DNA of 8,171 nucleotides, taken from assembly GCA_015492755.1 (NCBI GenBank), contig WGEM01000188.1, forward strand, positions 1 through 8,171. The letters are read 5' to 3'. The notes under the pieces were generated by a model. The model was not told the origin of the DNA. It was given only the letters and a program-made list of their open reading frames with translations, and searched no databases. Source of the DNA: Gemmatimonadota bacterium (GTDB lineage Bacteria > Gemmatimonadota > Gemmatimonadetes > Longimicrobiales > Gaopeijiaceae). Every line of letters starts with the position of its first letter. Positions within the stretch are counted from its first letter, which is position 1. A program made the position numbers and the translations under genes. Of the stretch, positions 1 to 5,466 are shown one piece after another.

Positions 1-696
1 CACCTGGGCCACGCCGTCCAGGAGCTCCTTCTCGAAGCCGGCGGAGAGCAGGTTCAGGACCTCCGCCACCGCGCCAGGGCCACCGGCGGTGGCGCCGTCG
101 CCCATGGTCAGATCCGACTCCACACCCACCGACTCCTCGATGAGCTTGAGGACGTCGGGCATCACCTTCTCCATGCGCGCCACGCGCAGAAGGATCTCCG
201 AACCCAGCTCCGGCCCCAGCTCCTTCAGGATGGCGGCCGTCTGCGATGGCTCCAGGTAGGCCAGAATCAACGCCATGGTCTGCGGATATTCGTTCCGGAT
301 GAGCGCGGTGAGTTGCGCCGCGTCGGCGTTTCGCAGGTGGGTGAGCGAGACGTGATCGTTAAGCTGCGCCTCGATACGCTTGAGCACCTGCGCCGCCTTG
401 GACGGTCCGAACGCCTTCTCCAGCACGCGACGGGCGTACTCCACACCGCCGGTGGCCAGCGCCCCCGCCGCCCGCTCCGTGGTCATCCACTCTTCCAGCA
501 CCGCCTCCACCACCGCGGGCTCCACGCGGTCCAACCGCGCGATCTCGAAGGAGATGGCCTCCACCTCGTCGGGCGCCATGTTCCTGGTGATCTCGGCGGA
601 GGCCTCCTCACCCAGTGCCATGAGGAGGACCGCCACCTTCTGTCGACCCGTGAGCTCGTCGGCCGTGGGGATCCGGGCCAGCGCGGTGGAGGCCAT
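1..696 (-). CDS. fliG: Flagellar motor switch protein FliG (C-terminal part cut off by window edge)
   Basis: FliG sits on the cytoplasmic face of the MS ring, binds FliF through its N-terminal domain, binds FliM through its middle domain and receives torque from the stator through its C-terminal domain. The 232 visible codons read from ATG at 696 and cover the N domain (about 1-105), the middle domain (about 110-190) and the beginning of the C part, where GAVAEVLNLL matches the family. Full FliG is usually about 335-350 residues, so roughly 100 are missing. The normally conserved EHPQ motif of the middle domain reads EYPQ here (residues 136-139, codons GAA TAT CCG CAG). The start is secure: AAGGAGG lies six bases upstream (703-709 on the plus strand), inside the last codons of fliF, with only one base between the fliF stop and this ATG. 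It is the last visible gene of the flgB operon. The family call is very secure; the missing part cannot be judged. Confidence 0.96.
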   Translation of the reverse strand, partial: MASTALARIPTADELTGRQKVAVLLMALGEEASAEITRNMAPDEVEAISFEIARLDRVEPAVVEAVLEEWMTTERAAGALATGGVEYARRVLEKAFGPSKAAQVLKRIEAQLNDHVSLTHLRNADAAQLTALIRNEYPQTMALILAYLEPSQTAAILKELGPELGSEILLRVARMEKVMPDVLKLIEESVGVESDLTMGDGATAGGPGAVAEVLNLLSAGFEKELLDGVAQV

Positions 697-697
697 G

Positions 698-2173
698 TCA
701 GCCCTCCTTCAGCCAGCTGCGGAGGACGCGCGCCGTCATCTCCGGGTCGGCCACCATGGGCCGCGCGGGACGATCAGGCTGGACGGGTGGGAGTTCGGTG
801 GCGGGCTCGGCGGGCGCCGCCACCGCGGGCGCCGGCTCCGGTGCCTCCAGCGCCGAACCCTGAGGCGCCGGCGTGAGGGTCCGCACCGCCTGGAGGACGC
901 GGCTCACCAGGAGGAACGCGAAGATCAGCGCCGCCAGCGCCACCACCGGACGCTGCGCGGTGGTGGCCAGTGCGATCACGTCCAGTCCTTCTTCCTGCGG
1001 CGGAGCGATGTCCACGGGCTCGATGGGTGCGCTCATCACCGAGACCTGATCACCCCGCTGCGGGGATAGGCCCACCGCGTTGGCCACGATGCTCTCGATG
1101 CGCCGGAGTTCCTGCGGGCTCCGGGGTTCGTACCGCACCGTGCCGTCCGGCTCTTCGATGCGCCGATCACCCACCACCACCGCCACCGTGAGGCGTTCCA
1201 CCCGGGCGCCGTTGCGGGTGAGCGTCTCCACCGAGCGCGTGGCCTCATAGACGGCGTTGGTGGTCACCGACGAGGCACCCTGGTCCGCCGATCCGGGGAT
1301 GATCTCCGATCGATCCTCGGAGATGAGCGTCTGCTGGTCCGGATCCACCGCCTGCACGGTACGGTCGATCTGGTCGAAGTTGAGCTCCGCCGCCACCCGC
1401 ACCGACGTCTGGCCGGCGCCGACCACGGGGGTGAGGAGCGCCTCCGCCTTCTTCTCCAGATACTCCTCGATCTGTCTCCGCACCTTGAGCTGCGCCGCGG
1501 TGCGCGCCAGCCCCGTGTCGTCGCCCTGGTCCGAGAGAAGCCGACCCCGATCGTCCAGGACCGTCACATTCGACGGATCCAGCGCTTCCACCGCCGATGC
1601 CACCAGCGACTGCACGCCTTCCACCACCGCGTCGTCGGCCACGAAGCCGCCCCGGAGGCTGAGGACCACGGAGGCCTTGTTCCCCGATCCGGCGTCGGCG
1701 AGGAAGGACCGTTCCCGCAGCGCCAGGTGCACCTGGGCGCCGTCCACGCCCCGCATCTGGCTGATGGTGCGTTCCAGCTCACCCTCCAGCGCGCGGCGGT
1801 AGTTCACCCGCTGCGTGAAGTCCGTCATGCCCCAGGCGGGCTGGTCGAAGAGCTCGAATCCGGGTGCGCCGGCGGGTCCGGCCAGCCCCTCCGCAGCCAG
1901 CACCACGCGGGCACGGGCGGCGTCGGTCTCGGGAACGGTGAGAAGGGTACCACCCCGCTCCAGGCGATGGTCGATCCCCGCCTCGTCGAGGCGCTGGGTG
2001 GCCTCACCCATCTTCTCAAGGGAGAGGCCCGGCGCCACCGGCACCCAGTCCGGCGCCATCCCATAGCTGGCGGCGCCCCAGATGAGACCCAGCGCCACGA
2101 TCCCCACCACGATGGGAATCACCCGCGCCGACCCCCCCGCCTGCTCCAGAAAGCGCGTCAGTGCGTGGGACAT
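698..2173 (-). CDS. fliF: Flagellar MS-ring protein FliF
   Basis: FliF forms the inner-membrane MS ring on which the flagellar basal body, export gate and switch are built. The 491-residue product has a short cytoplasmic N-terminus, a first membrane segment at about 19-38, a periplasmic region with ring-building motifs (about 45-385) and a second membrane segment at about 408-430. An Ala/Pro/Glu-rich linker (about 434-472) leads to a C-terminal FliG-binding helix (DPEMTARVLRSWLKE, 476-490). The stretch QRVNYRRALEGELERTI and the following ring domain are typical of the family. At 491 residues it is shorter than the usual 530-570; the beta-collar part around 265-325 looks reduced, although the linker may contribute. 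Its ATG lies seven bases after the fliE stop with only a weak AGG upstream, suggesting translational coupling. Its end is one base from fliG, which suits stoichiometric production of two proteins that bind each other. Confidence 0.97.
   Translation of the reverse strand: MSHALTRFLEQAGGSARVIPIVVGIVALGLIWGAASYGMAPDWVPVAPGLSLEKMGEATQRLDEAGIDHRLERGGTLLTVPETDAARARVVLAAEGLAGPAGAPGFELFDQPAWGMTDFTQRVNYRRALEGELERTISQMRGVDGAQVHLALRERSFLADAGSGNKASVVLSLRGGFVADDAVVEGVQSLVASAVEALDPSNVTVLDDRGRLLSDQGDDTGLARTAAQLKVRRQIEEYLEKKAEALLTPVVGAGQTSVRVAAELNFDQIDRTVQAVDPDQQTLISEDRSEIIPGSADQGASSVTTNAVYEATRSVETLTRNGARVERLTVAVVVGDRRIEEPDGTVRYEPRSPQELRRIESIVANAVGLSPQRGDQVSVMSAPIEPVDIAPPQEEGLDVIALATTAQRPVVALAALIFAFLLVSRVLQAVRTLTPAPQGSALEAPEPAPAVAAPAEPATELPPVQPDRPARPMVADPEMTARVLRSWLKEG
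703..709 (-). promoter_or_regulatory. Ribosome binding site of fliG inside the end of fliF
   Basis: AAGGAGG, six bases before ATG 696, overlaps the Lys and Glu codons near the fliF C-terminus. It is one of the strongest sites in the operon and fixes the fliG start. Confidence 0.85.
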
Positions 2174-2180
2174 GGCGCGC

Positions 2181-2495
2181 CTACTGCTGCATCTGCATCA
2201 CCGAGCGGTACGCTTCGGTGAGCTTGTTGCGAATCTCGATGAGCACGTCCAGCGCGATGCCGGCCTCCTCGGCCGCCGCCATCACCTCGTGGATCTCCAC
2301 CGGTTCGCCGCGCACGAAGGCGCCGATGGCGTCCTGGGCGCGGGTCTGAAGCTCGGAGATCTCCCCCAGCGCGCGCTCCAGCGTGCCGGCGAAGGAGGTG
2401 TCGCCGGTGGCCCCGCCGAAGCGGATCCGGCGGCTGCCGAGTTCCTGGATGGGCGCACTGCCCCGTGCGCCCCCGACCTTCCCGATCTCTGCCAT
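2181..2495 (-). CDS. fliE: Flagellar hook-basal body complex protein FliE
   Basis: FliE is the first protein exported through the flagellar type III gate and joins the MS ring and export gate to the proximal rod. The product is 104 residues, the usual size. The first 25 or so residues are variable and basic. Residues from about 32 onward show the family pattern: SFAGTLERALGEISELQ, then VEIHEVMAAAEEAGIALDVLIEIRNKL, ending in AYRSVMQMQQ, close to the standard FliE C-terminus. Both halves are predicted to be amphipathic helices. The ATG lies six bases after the stop of the upstream 112-codon gene and has no strong ribosome binding site of its own, so it is probably translated by coupling. The identification is secure from the C-terminal half alone. 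Confidence 0.96.
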   Translation of the reverse strand: MAEIGKVGGARGSAPIQELGSRRIRFGGATGDTSFAGTLERALGEISELQTRAQDAIGAFVRGEPVEIHEVMAAAEEAGIALDVLIEIRNKLTEAYRSVMQMQQ

Positions 2496-2501
2496 CGTCG
2501 C

Positions 2502-2840
2502 TCAGACCCGCAGATCGATGCGGCCGCCGAGGCTCACGCCGGGCGCGTCGGACGAAGCGCCCGGTCCGTAGGTGAGCGGACCCATGGCCCGGGCGCGAGC
2601 GAAGAAGGCGCGCTCCTCCGAGGTCAGCACGTTCCAGAGCGCCGGGTCCGTACCCTGGGGAGCCTCCGCCGCCAGCGCGCCCTGCCCCGCCGCGCCGGAG
2701 GCGGTCGGCTGCCGGGCCGGTGCGTGCTCCGGGGCGTGGGCCGGCGCGGTGTCCGTGGCCAGCTCCTCGGCGCCGCCCGGCCGGGGCCGGGTGGGGATGA
2801 AGCCCGGAAGTCCGTATCCGTGGATTCCCTGGATGGACAT
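2502..2840 (-). CDS. Uncharacterised 112-residue protein encoded between flgC and fliE
   Basis: I do not recognise this gene. It lies in the flagellar operon, 25 bases after flgC and six before fliE, and is co-oriented. It starts at ATG 2840 with GGGAG ten bases upstream. It has three visible parts: a Gly/Pro/Arg-rich start (1-23, MSIQGIHGYGLPGF), a low-complexity Ala/Pro/His/Glu/Gln linker (24-63), and a C-terminal part that looks structured. The last part has a likely helix DPALWNVLTSEERAFFARARAM (65-86), then GPLTYGP (87-93) and a final GRIDLRV (106-112). There is no signal peptide or membrane segment. Position between proximal-rod and rod-adaptor genes suggests a role in rod or MS-ring assembly, either as an exported component (disordered N-terminus) or as a cytoplasmic helper; this is inference from context only. 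The tight packing and a C-terminus richer in motif-like residues than the linker argue that it is a real coding gene. Confidence 0.82.
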   Translation of the reverse strand: MSIQGIHGYGLPGFIPTRPRPGGAEELATDTAPAHAPEHAPARQPTASGAAGQGALAAEAPQGTDPALWNVLTSEERAFFARARAMGPLTYGPGASSDAPGVSLGGRIDLRV

Positions 2841-2865
2841 GCGTCGTCGTCTCCCTGGCGTAGCG

Positions 2866-3330
2866 TCAGAGTTGCGTGGCTCGGCGGAGCATCGACTTCA
2901 CCGCGTTGAAGACGGTGGCGTTAGCCTCGAACAACCGGCGGGCCTCCATCATGTCCACCATCTCCTGGGTGATGCTCACATTGGGCATCCGCACGTAGCC
3001 GTTCTCATCGGCGTCGGGATGACCCGGGTCGTACACCAGCGGTCCTTCCGAGGCGTCCTCCACCACACCGGCCACGCGTACGCCTCCACCCGCGTCGGCC
3101 GCGTCCCACTCGCCCCGAGCGCCTCGCAGCGCCGGCTCGAAGGGCACTTCCCGCAGCTCCACCACCCGGCGGCGGTAGGGTCCACCGTCGGGCCCGCGCG
3201 TGGTCTCGGCGTTGGCGATGTTGGCGGCGATCACGTCGATGCGGGCACGCTGCGCCGAGAGTCCGCTGGCCGCGATGGCCAGCGGGCGCATCGGCACCCG
3301 TGCTCCGCCCTGGATGATCCCTTCGCTCAT
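2866..3330 (-). CDS. flgC: Flagellar proximal rod protein FlgC
   Basis: FlgC is a proximal rod subunit exported through the flagellar type III system. The 154-residue product has the rod/hook N-terminal signature: SGLSAQRARIDVIAANIAN (22-40), followed by AETT. A central beta region (about 50-112) includes GPLVYDPGHPDADENGYVRMPNV. The C-terminal helix is typical of the family (ITQEMVDMMEARRLFEANATVFNAVKSMLRR). It carries about seven extra residues before the helix compared with common FlgC proteins, but the start at ATG 3330 is supported by AGGAGG five bases upstream (3336-3341). An alternative ATG at 3291 is less likely. It follows flgB by 14 bases and precedes the unrecognised 112-codon gene. 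FlgB and FlgC polymerise in order on FliE, and all three genes lie in this operon. Confidence 0.97.
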   Translation of the reverse strand: MSEGIIQGGARVPMRPLAIAASGLSAQRARIDVIAANIANAETTRGPDGGPYRRRVVELREVPFEPALRGARGEWDAADAGGGVRVAGVVEDASEGPLVYDPGHPDADENGYVRMPNVSITQEMVDMMEARRLFEANATVFNAVKSMLRRATQL

Positions 3331-3335
3331 GCCGT

Positions 3336-3341
3336 CCTCCT
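3336..3341 (-). promoter_or_regulatory. Ribosome binding site of flgC
   Basis: AGGAGG on the minus strand, five bases before ATG 3330. It decides the flgC start in favour of this codon over the internal ATG at 3291. Confidence 0.85.
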
Positions 3342-3344
3342 ACC

Positions 3345-3629
3345 TCACCGCTCGCGAATGCTGCTGCGGACCTGCTGGTACGCCTTCTGAAGCAGACTCG
3401 CCGTCGCCTCGAAGCGAAGTTGCTCGTCTGCCAGCTTCACCATCTCCGCCTCGATGTCCACCGCTCCCGTCTGGCCGGCCGCCTGGGCGCGGTCCAGCGC
3501 CTCGGCGAAGTCGGGGGTGCCGGCGTTGGCGACCCGGTGGGCGATCCGGCGCACCGACCGGGAGGAGGCGTCGAGCCCCCCCTTCAGCGTCGGAATGCTG
3601 GATCGATTCCCGATGAGTCGTTGGAGCAT
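3345..3629 (-). CDS. flgB: Flagellar proximal rod protein FlgB (unusually short)
   Basis: FlgB is the innermost rod subunit after FliE. The start chosen, ATG 3629, gives 94 residues beginning MLQRLIGNRS, which resembles normal FlgB openings. A rod-type N-terminal helix (about 15-36) ends in VANAGTPDF, a divergent form of the usual NIANxxTPGY. The C-terminal helix carries DIEAEMVKLADEQLRFEATASLL (58-80) and ends VRSSIRER, as in the family. Between them only about 17 residues remain, so the usual central beta segment is nearly absent; FlgB is commonly 110-140 residues. The frame stays open to 3734, but the sigma-54-type promoter at 3675-3691 lies inside that extension, so the upstream ATG would not be on the main transcript. 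The ribosome binding site is weak. It is the first gene of the basal-body operon. No stop or frameshift suggests a broken gene. Confidence 0.9.
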   Translation of the reverse strand: MLQRLIGNRSSIPTLKGGLDASSRSVRRIAHRVANAGTPDFAEALDRAQAAGQTGAVDIEAEMVKLADEQLRFEATASLLQKAYQQVRSSIRER

Positions 3630-3674
3630 GTCGGTCTCGGCTCGGTGTGGCGAATGTCGTCGCACCGATTCTCT

Positions 3675-3691
3675 GGCAAGGGCCGGGCCAG
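3675..3691 (-). promoter_or_regulatory. Sigma-54 (-24/-12) promoter of the flgB operon
   Basis: On the minus strand the sequence reads CTGGCCCG-GCCC-TTGCC. The family consensus is YTGGCACG, four bases, then TTGCW. The GG (3689-3688) and GC (3677-3676) are ten bases apart, as required, and only the A of GGCA and the final W differ. The predicted start site is near 3664, giving a leader of about 35 bases before flgB ATG 3629. A sigma-54-dependent activator gene lies directly upstream in the same orientation, which supports the call. Confidence 0.8.
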
Positions 3692-3749
3692 AACCGGCGG
3701 CGGCGGGCGACGCGGCCTGCCCGCAGTGCGGCACGGCGCGCTCTACGAG

Positions 3750-3789
3750 GCGTTAACTCATTGCCATAACGCTACTTACGACGTGAGTT
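3750..3789. promoter_or_regulatory. Candidate enhancer sites for the sigma-54 activator
   Basis: A locally AT-richer island in an otherwise very GC-rich spacer holds two dyad elements. One is GCGTTA-N11-TAACGC (3750-3772, perfect six-base arms). The other is ACTTACG-A-CGTGAGT (3774-3788, six of seven arm positions matching). A further split dyad, AACTCA (3755-3760) and TGAGTT (3784-3789), spans both. They lie about 85-125 bases upstream of the predicted flgB operon start, the usual distance for NtrC-type activator binding. That the neighbouring regulator binds them is inference. Confidence 0.5.
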
Positions 3790-3940
3790 GGATAGGGTCG
3801 TGAAGGGTGAGCGGGGCCGATGACCCGCCTGGATCCGCCACCCACGGAGCGCCGTTCCGGAACCTTTTTCCTAGCTCCGAGCGGACGGTTTTGCCGGGTG
3901 GCACGGAGGCCGCGCCGGCGGGGACGCGCCGATGGAAGCG

Positions 3941-5320
3941 TCAGGAGGGGCGGTTGAGCTTGTTGCGCAGGGTGCGCACGGAGATGCCCAGGAGCTCGGC
4001 GGCCTTGGTGCGGTTGTTCCCGGTGGCCTCCAGGGCCCGTTGAATGAGCACCCGTTCCGCCTCCGCCAGGTTCAGCGTGGAGAGACCGGCCCCATCCGCC
4101 ATGGTGGACGTGGACGCGTCACCCGCCGGCCCGCTGGTCCCACCCGGGGCCAGACCGAAGCGGGCCCGGTCGAAGGCCTCCGGGCGCAGCACCTCGTCGG
4201 TGGAAAGGATCACCGCGCGTTCCACCGCGTGCGCCAGTTCACGGATGTTGCCCGGCCAGGGGTACGACTGGAGGAGCTCCACCGTGGCGGGATGCACGGC
4301 GGTGATCTTCCGGCCCACCTCCGCCCCGACGCGCGAGGCGAAGTGCTGGACGAGGAGGGGGATGTCTTCGAGGCGCTCCCGAAGGGGTGGGACGAGAATC
4401 GGGACCACGCTCAGTCGGTAATAGAGGTCCTCCCGGAAGGACCCCTCCCGCGCCTCCGCCGCCAGATCCCGGTTGGTGGTGGCGACGATGCGCACGTCCA
4501 CCTTCAGCGTCTGCGTGCCCCCCACCCGCTCGAACTCCTGCTCCTGCAGCACCCGCAGGAGTTTCGCCTGGAGATCGAGCCGCATCTCGGAAACTTCGTC
4601 CAGGAGGAGCGTCCCGCCGTCGGCGCGCTCGAAGGCCCCCTTCACCTGTTTCACTGCGCCGGTGAATGCGCCCTTCTCATGCCCGAAGAGGGTACTCTCC
4701 ACCAGGTTCTCGGGAAGCGCCGCACAGTTCACCGAGACGAACGGACCTTCGGAGCGATCGGAGAGCGCATGGATCGTGCGGGCCAGCAGCTCCTTCCCGG
4801 TGCCTGACTCCCCCTGGAGCAGGACCGTGGCCCGGGTGGGCGCCACCATGCGCACCGTGTCCATGATCCGCTCCAGCGCCTCGCTCTCCCCGATGATCTC
4901 GCGCTGCGTCCGGACCTCCGTCACCTCCGCCTTGAGGCGCGCATTCTCCCGCTTCAGCCGTGCGAACTCCAGCGCCTGATCCACCGCCAGCTCGAGCTGC
5001 GGCGCCCGCACCGGTTTGGTGATGTAGTCCACCGCGCCGGCCTTGATGGCCGCCACCGCGTGTTCGATGGAGCCGTATCCGGTCACCATGATGAGGGGGA
5101 CGTCGATGCCCTCCCGCTCCAGCTCGGCCAGGAATTCCAGGCCGGTAGCCTGCGGCATCCGGTAGTCCGAGATGATCAGATCCACTCCACCGCGCGCCAG
5201 CACGTTCATGGCTGCGGACACATTGCGCACCCCGATGGTGCGGTGGCCCGCCCCCTCCAGCGCCTCCTCCAGGAGGAGGAGGGAAGCGGGCTCGTCGTCG
5301 ACGCAGAGAATGGTCGCCAT
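3941..5320 (-). CDS. Sigma-54-dependent response regulator, probable flagellar activator (FlrC/FlgR type)
   Basis: This is an NtrC-family transcription activator of 459 residues. The receiver domain (1-115) has acidic residues D8 and D9, phospho-acceptor D52 (SDYRMP), T80 and K102. A coiled linker (about 116-140) precedes the AAA+ domain (about 142-370). That has Walker A GESGTGK (170-176), the sigma-54 contact loop GAFTGA (217-222), Walker B TLLLDE (237-242) and PPLRERLEDI. The C-terminus is a Fis-type helix-turn-helix (about 418-457, NNRTKAAELLGISVRTLRNKL). All catalytic residues are present, so it should respond to phosphorylation and drive sigma-54 promoters. ATG 5320 is chosen because the receiver begins directly with MATILCVDDE; the frame extends to a TTG at 5362, and no strong ribosome binding site supports either. 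It lies upstream of and co-oriented with flgB, whose promoter is of sigma-54 type, so the basal-body operon is its likely target. Assignment as the FlrC/FlgR counterpart is inferred from context. No kinase gene adjoins it directly. Confidence 0.93.
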   Translation of the reverse strand: MATILCVDDEPASLLLLEEALEGAGHRTIGVRNVSAAMNVLARGGVDLIISDYRMPQATGLEFLAELEREGIDVPLIMVTGYGSIEHAVAAIKAGAVDYITKPVRAPQLELAVDQALEFARLKRENARLKAEVTEVRTQREIIGESEALERIMDTVRMVAPTRATVLLQGESGTGKELLARTIHALSDRSEGPFVSVNCAALPENLVESTLFGHEKGAFTGAVKQVKGAFERADGGTLLLDEVSEMRLDLQAKLLRVLQEQEFERVGGTQTLKVDVRIVATTNRDLAAEAREGSFREDLYYRLSVVPILVPPLRERLEDIPLLVQHFASRVGAEVGRKITAVHPATVELLQSYPWPGNIRELAHAVERAVILSTDEVLRPEAFDRARFGLAPGGTSGPAGDASTSTMADGAGLSTLNLAEAERVLIQRALEATGNNRTKAAELLGISVRTLRNKLNRPS

Positions 5321-5358
5321 GGATGCCGTCGTGGAGGGTCGGTGGGGAGCTCCGGGGC

Positions 5359-5386
5359 TCAAGTCGGCCGGGCGAGCGGCCGATCC
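5359..5386 (+). promoter_or_regulatory. Candidate sigma-28 promoter of flgL-fliW
   Basis: TCAAGTC at 5359 and GCCGATCC at 5379-5386 resemble the flagellar sigma-28 consensus (TAAA, about 15-16 bases, GCCGATAA), with TCAA and GCCGAT 16 bases apart. It is about 80 bases before flgL. A sigma-28 promoter would suit a late gene such as flgL. The last two bases of the -10 and the second base of the -35 deviate, so this is tentative. Confidence 0.38.
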
Positions 5387-5391
5387 TGGTA

Positions 5392-5420
5392 ATCGTACGA
5401 ACGACGGGGCGGGCCATCAA
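5392..5420 (-). promoter_or_regulatory. Candidate housekeeping promoter of the activator gene
   Basis: On the minus strand, TTGATG (5420-5415) and TACGAT (5397-5392) are 17 bases apart, each matching four of six bases of the -35 and -10 consensus. The start site would be near 5385, about 65 bases before ATG 5320. The -10 overlaps the perfect palindrome TCGTACGA (5393-5400). It rests on pattern and position only. Confidence 0.4.
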
Positions 5421-5453
5421 CGATCCGCCCGTTCACCCCACACGTCGCAGGTT

Positions 5454-5459
5454 GAGGGA
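5454..5459 (+). promoter_or_regulatory. Ribosome binding site of flgL, deciding a TTG start
   Basis: GAGGGA ends seven bases before TTG 5467. No ATG or GTG near this point gives a normal FlgL N-terminus, so this site supports the TTG start. Confidence 0.65.
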
Positions 5460-5466
5460 CGCCCGC

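Larger units (their letters stand above)
3630..3940. other. Regulatory spacer between the activator gene and flgB
   Basis: These 311 bases contain no gene I can support. They hold the flgB leader (about 3630-3664), the -24/-12 promoter (3675-3691) and the dyad elements at 3750-3789. An inverted-repeat patch at 3845-3879 has CGGAGC and GCTCCG flanking a perfect GTTCCGGAAC palindrome and a T5 run. I see no clear hairpin-plus-U-tract terminator after the activator gene on the minus strand, so read-through into flgB is possible. Open frames crossing here lack a ribosome binding site or family resemblance. Confidence 0.7.

Noticed and set aside
2082..2909. 275-residue plus-strand frame across fliF, fliE and the 112-codon gene
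   Set aside because: Antisense to well-supported genes, with shadow-type composition; no promoter or ribosome binding site seen.
3630..3734. N-terminal extension of FlgB from the upstream ATG
   Set aside because: The extension does not resemble FlgB and contains the sigma-54 promoter; the internal ATG at 3629 gives a typical FlgB opening.
3899..3913. TGGCACG on the plus strand with correctly spaced GC (second sigma-54-like site)
   Set aside because: The -24 part is perfect, but the -12 part reads CCGC instead of TTGC. It points into the 3' end of the activator gene on the opposite strand, with no plus-strand gene to serve.
4677..5420. 247-residue minus-strand frame overlapping the activator gene
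   Set aside because: Out-of-frame shadow of the response regulator, rich in Gly, Arg and Ala, without recognisable motifs. The overlapping frame has full REC and AAA+ signatures.
5323..5466. 48-residue N-terminal extension of FlgL from ATG 5323
   Set aside because: It does not resemble FlgL, which normally begins with the MRITN-like segment found at TTG 5467. It also crosses the divergent promoter region.
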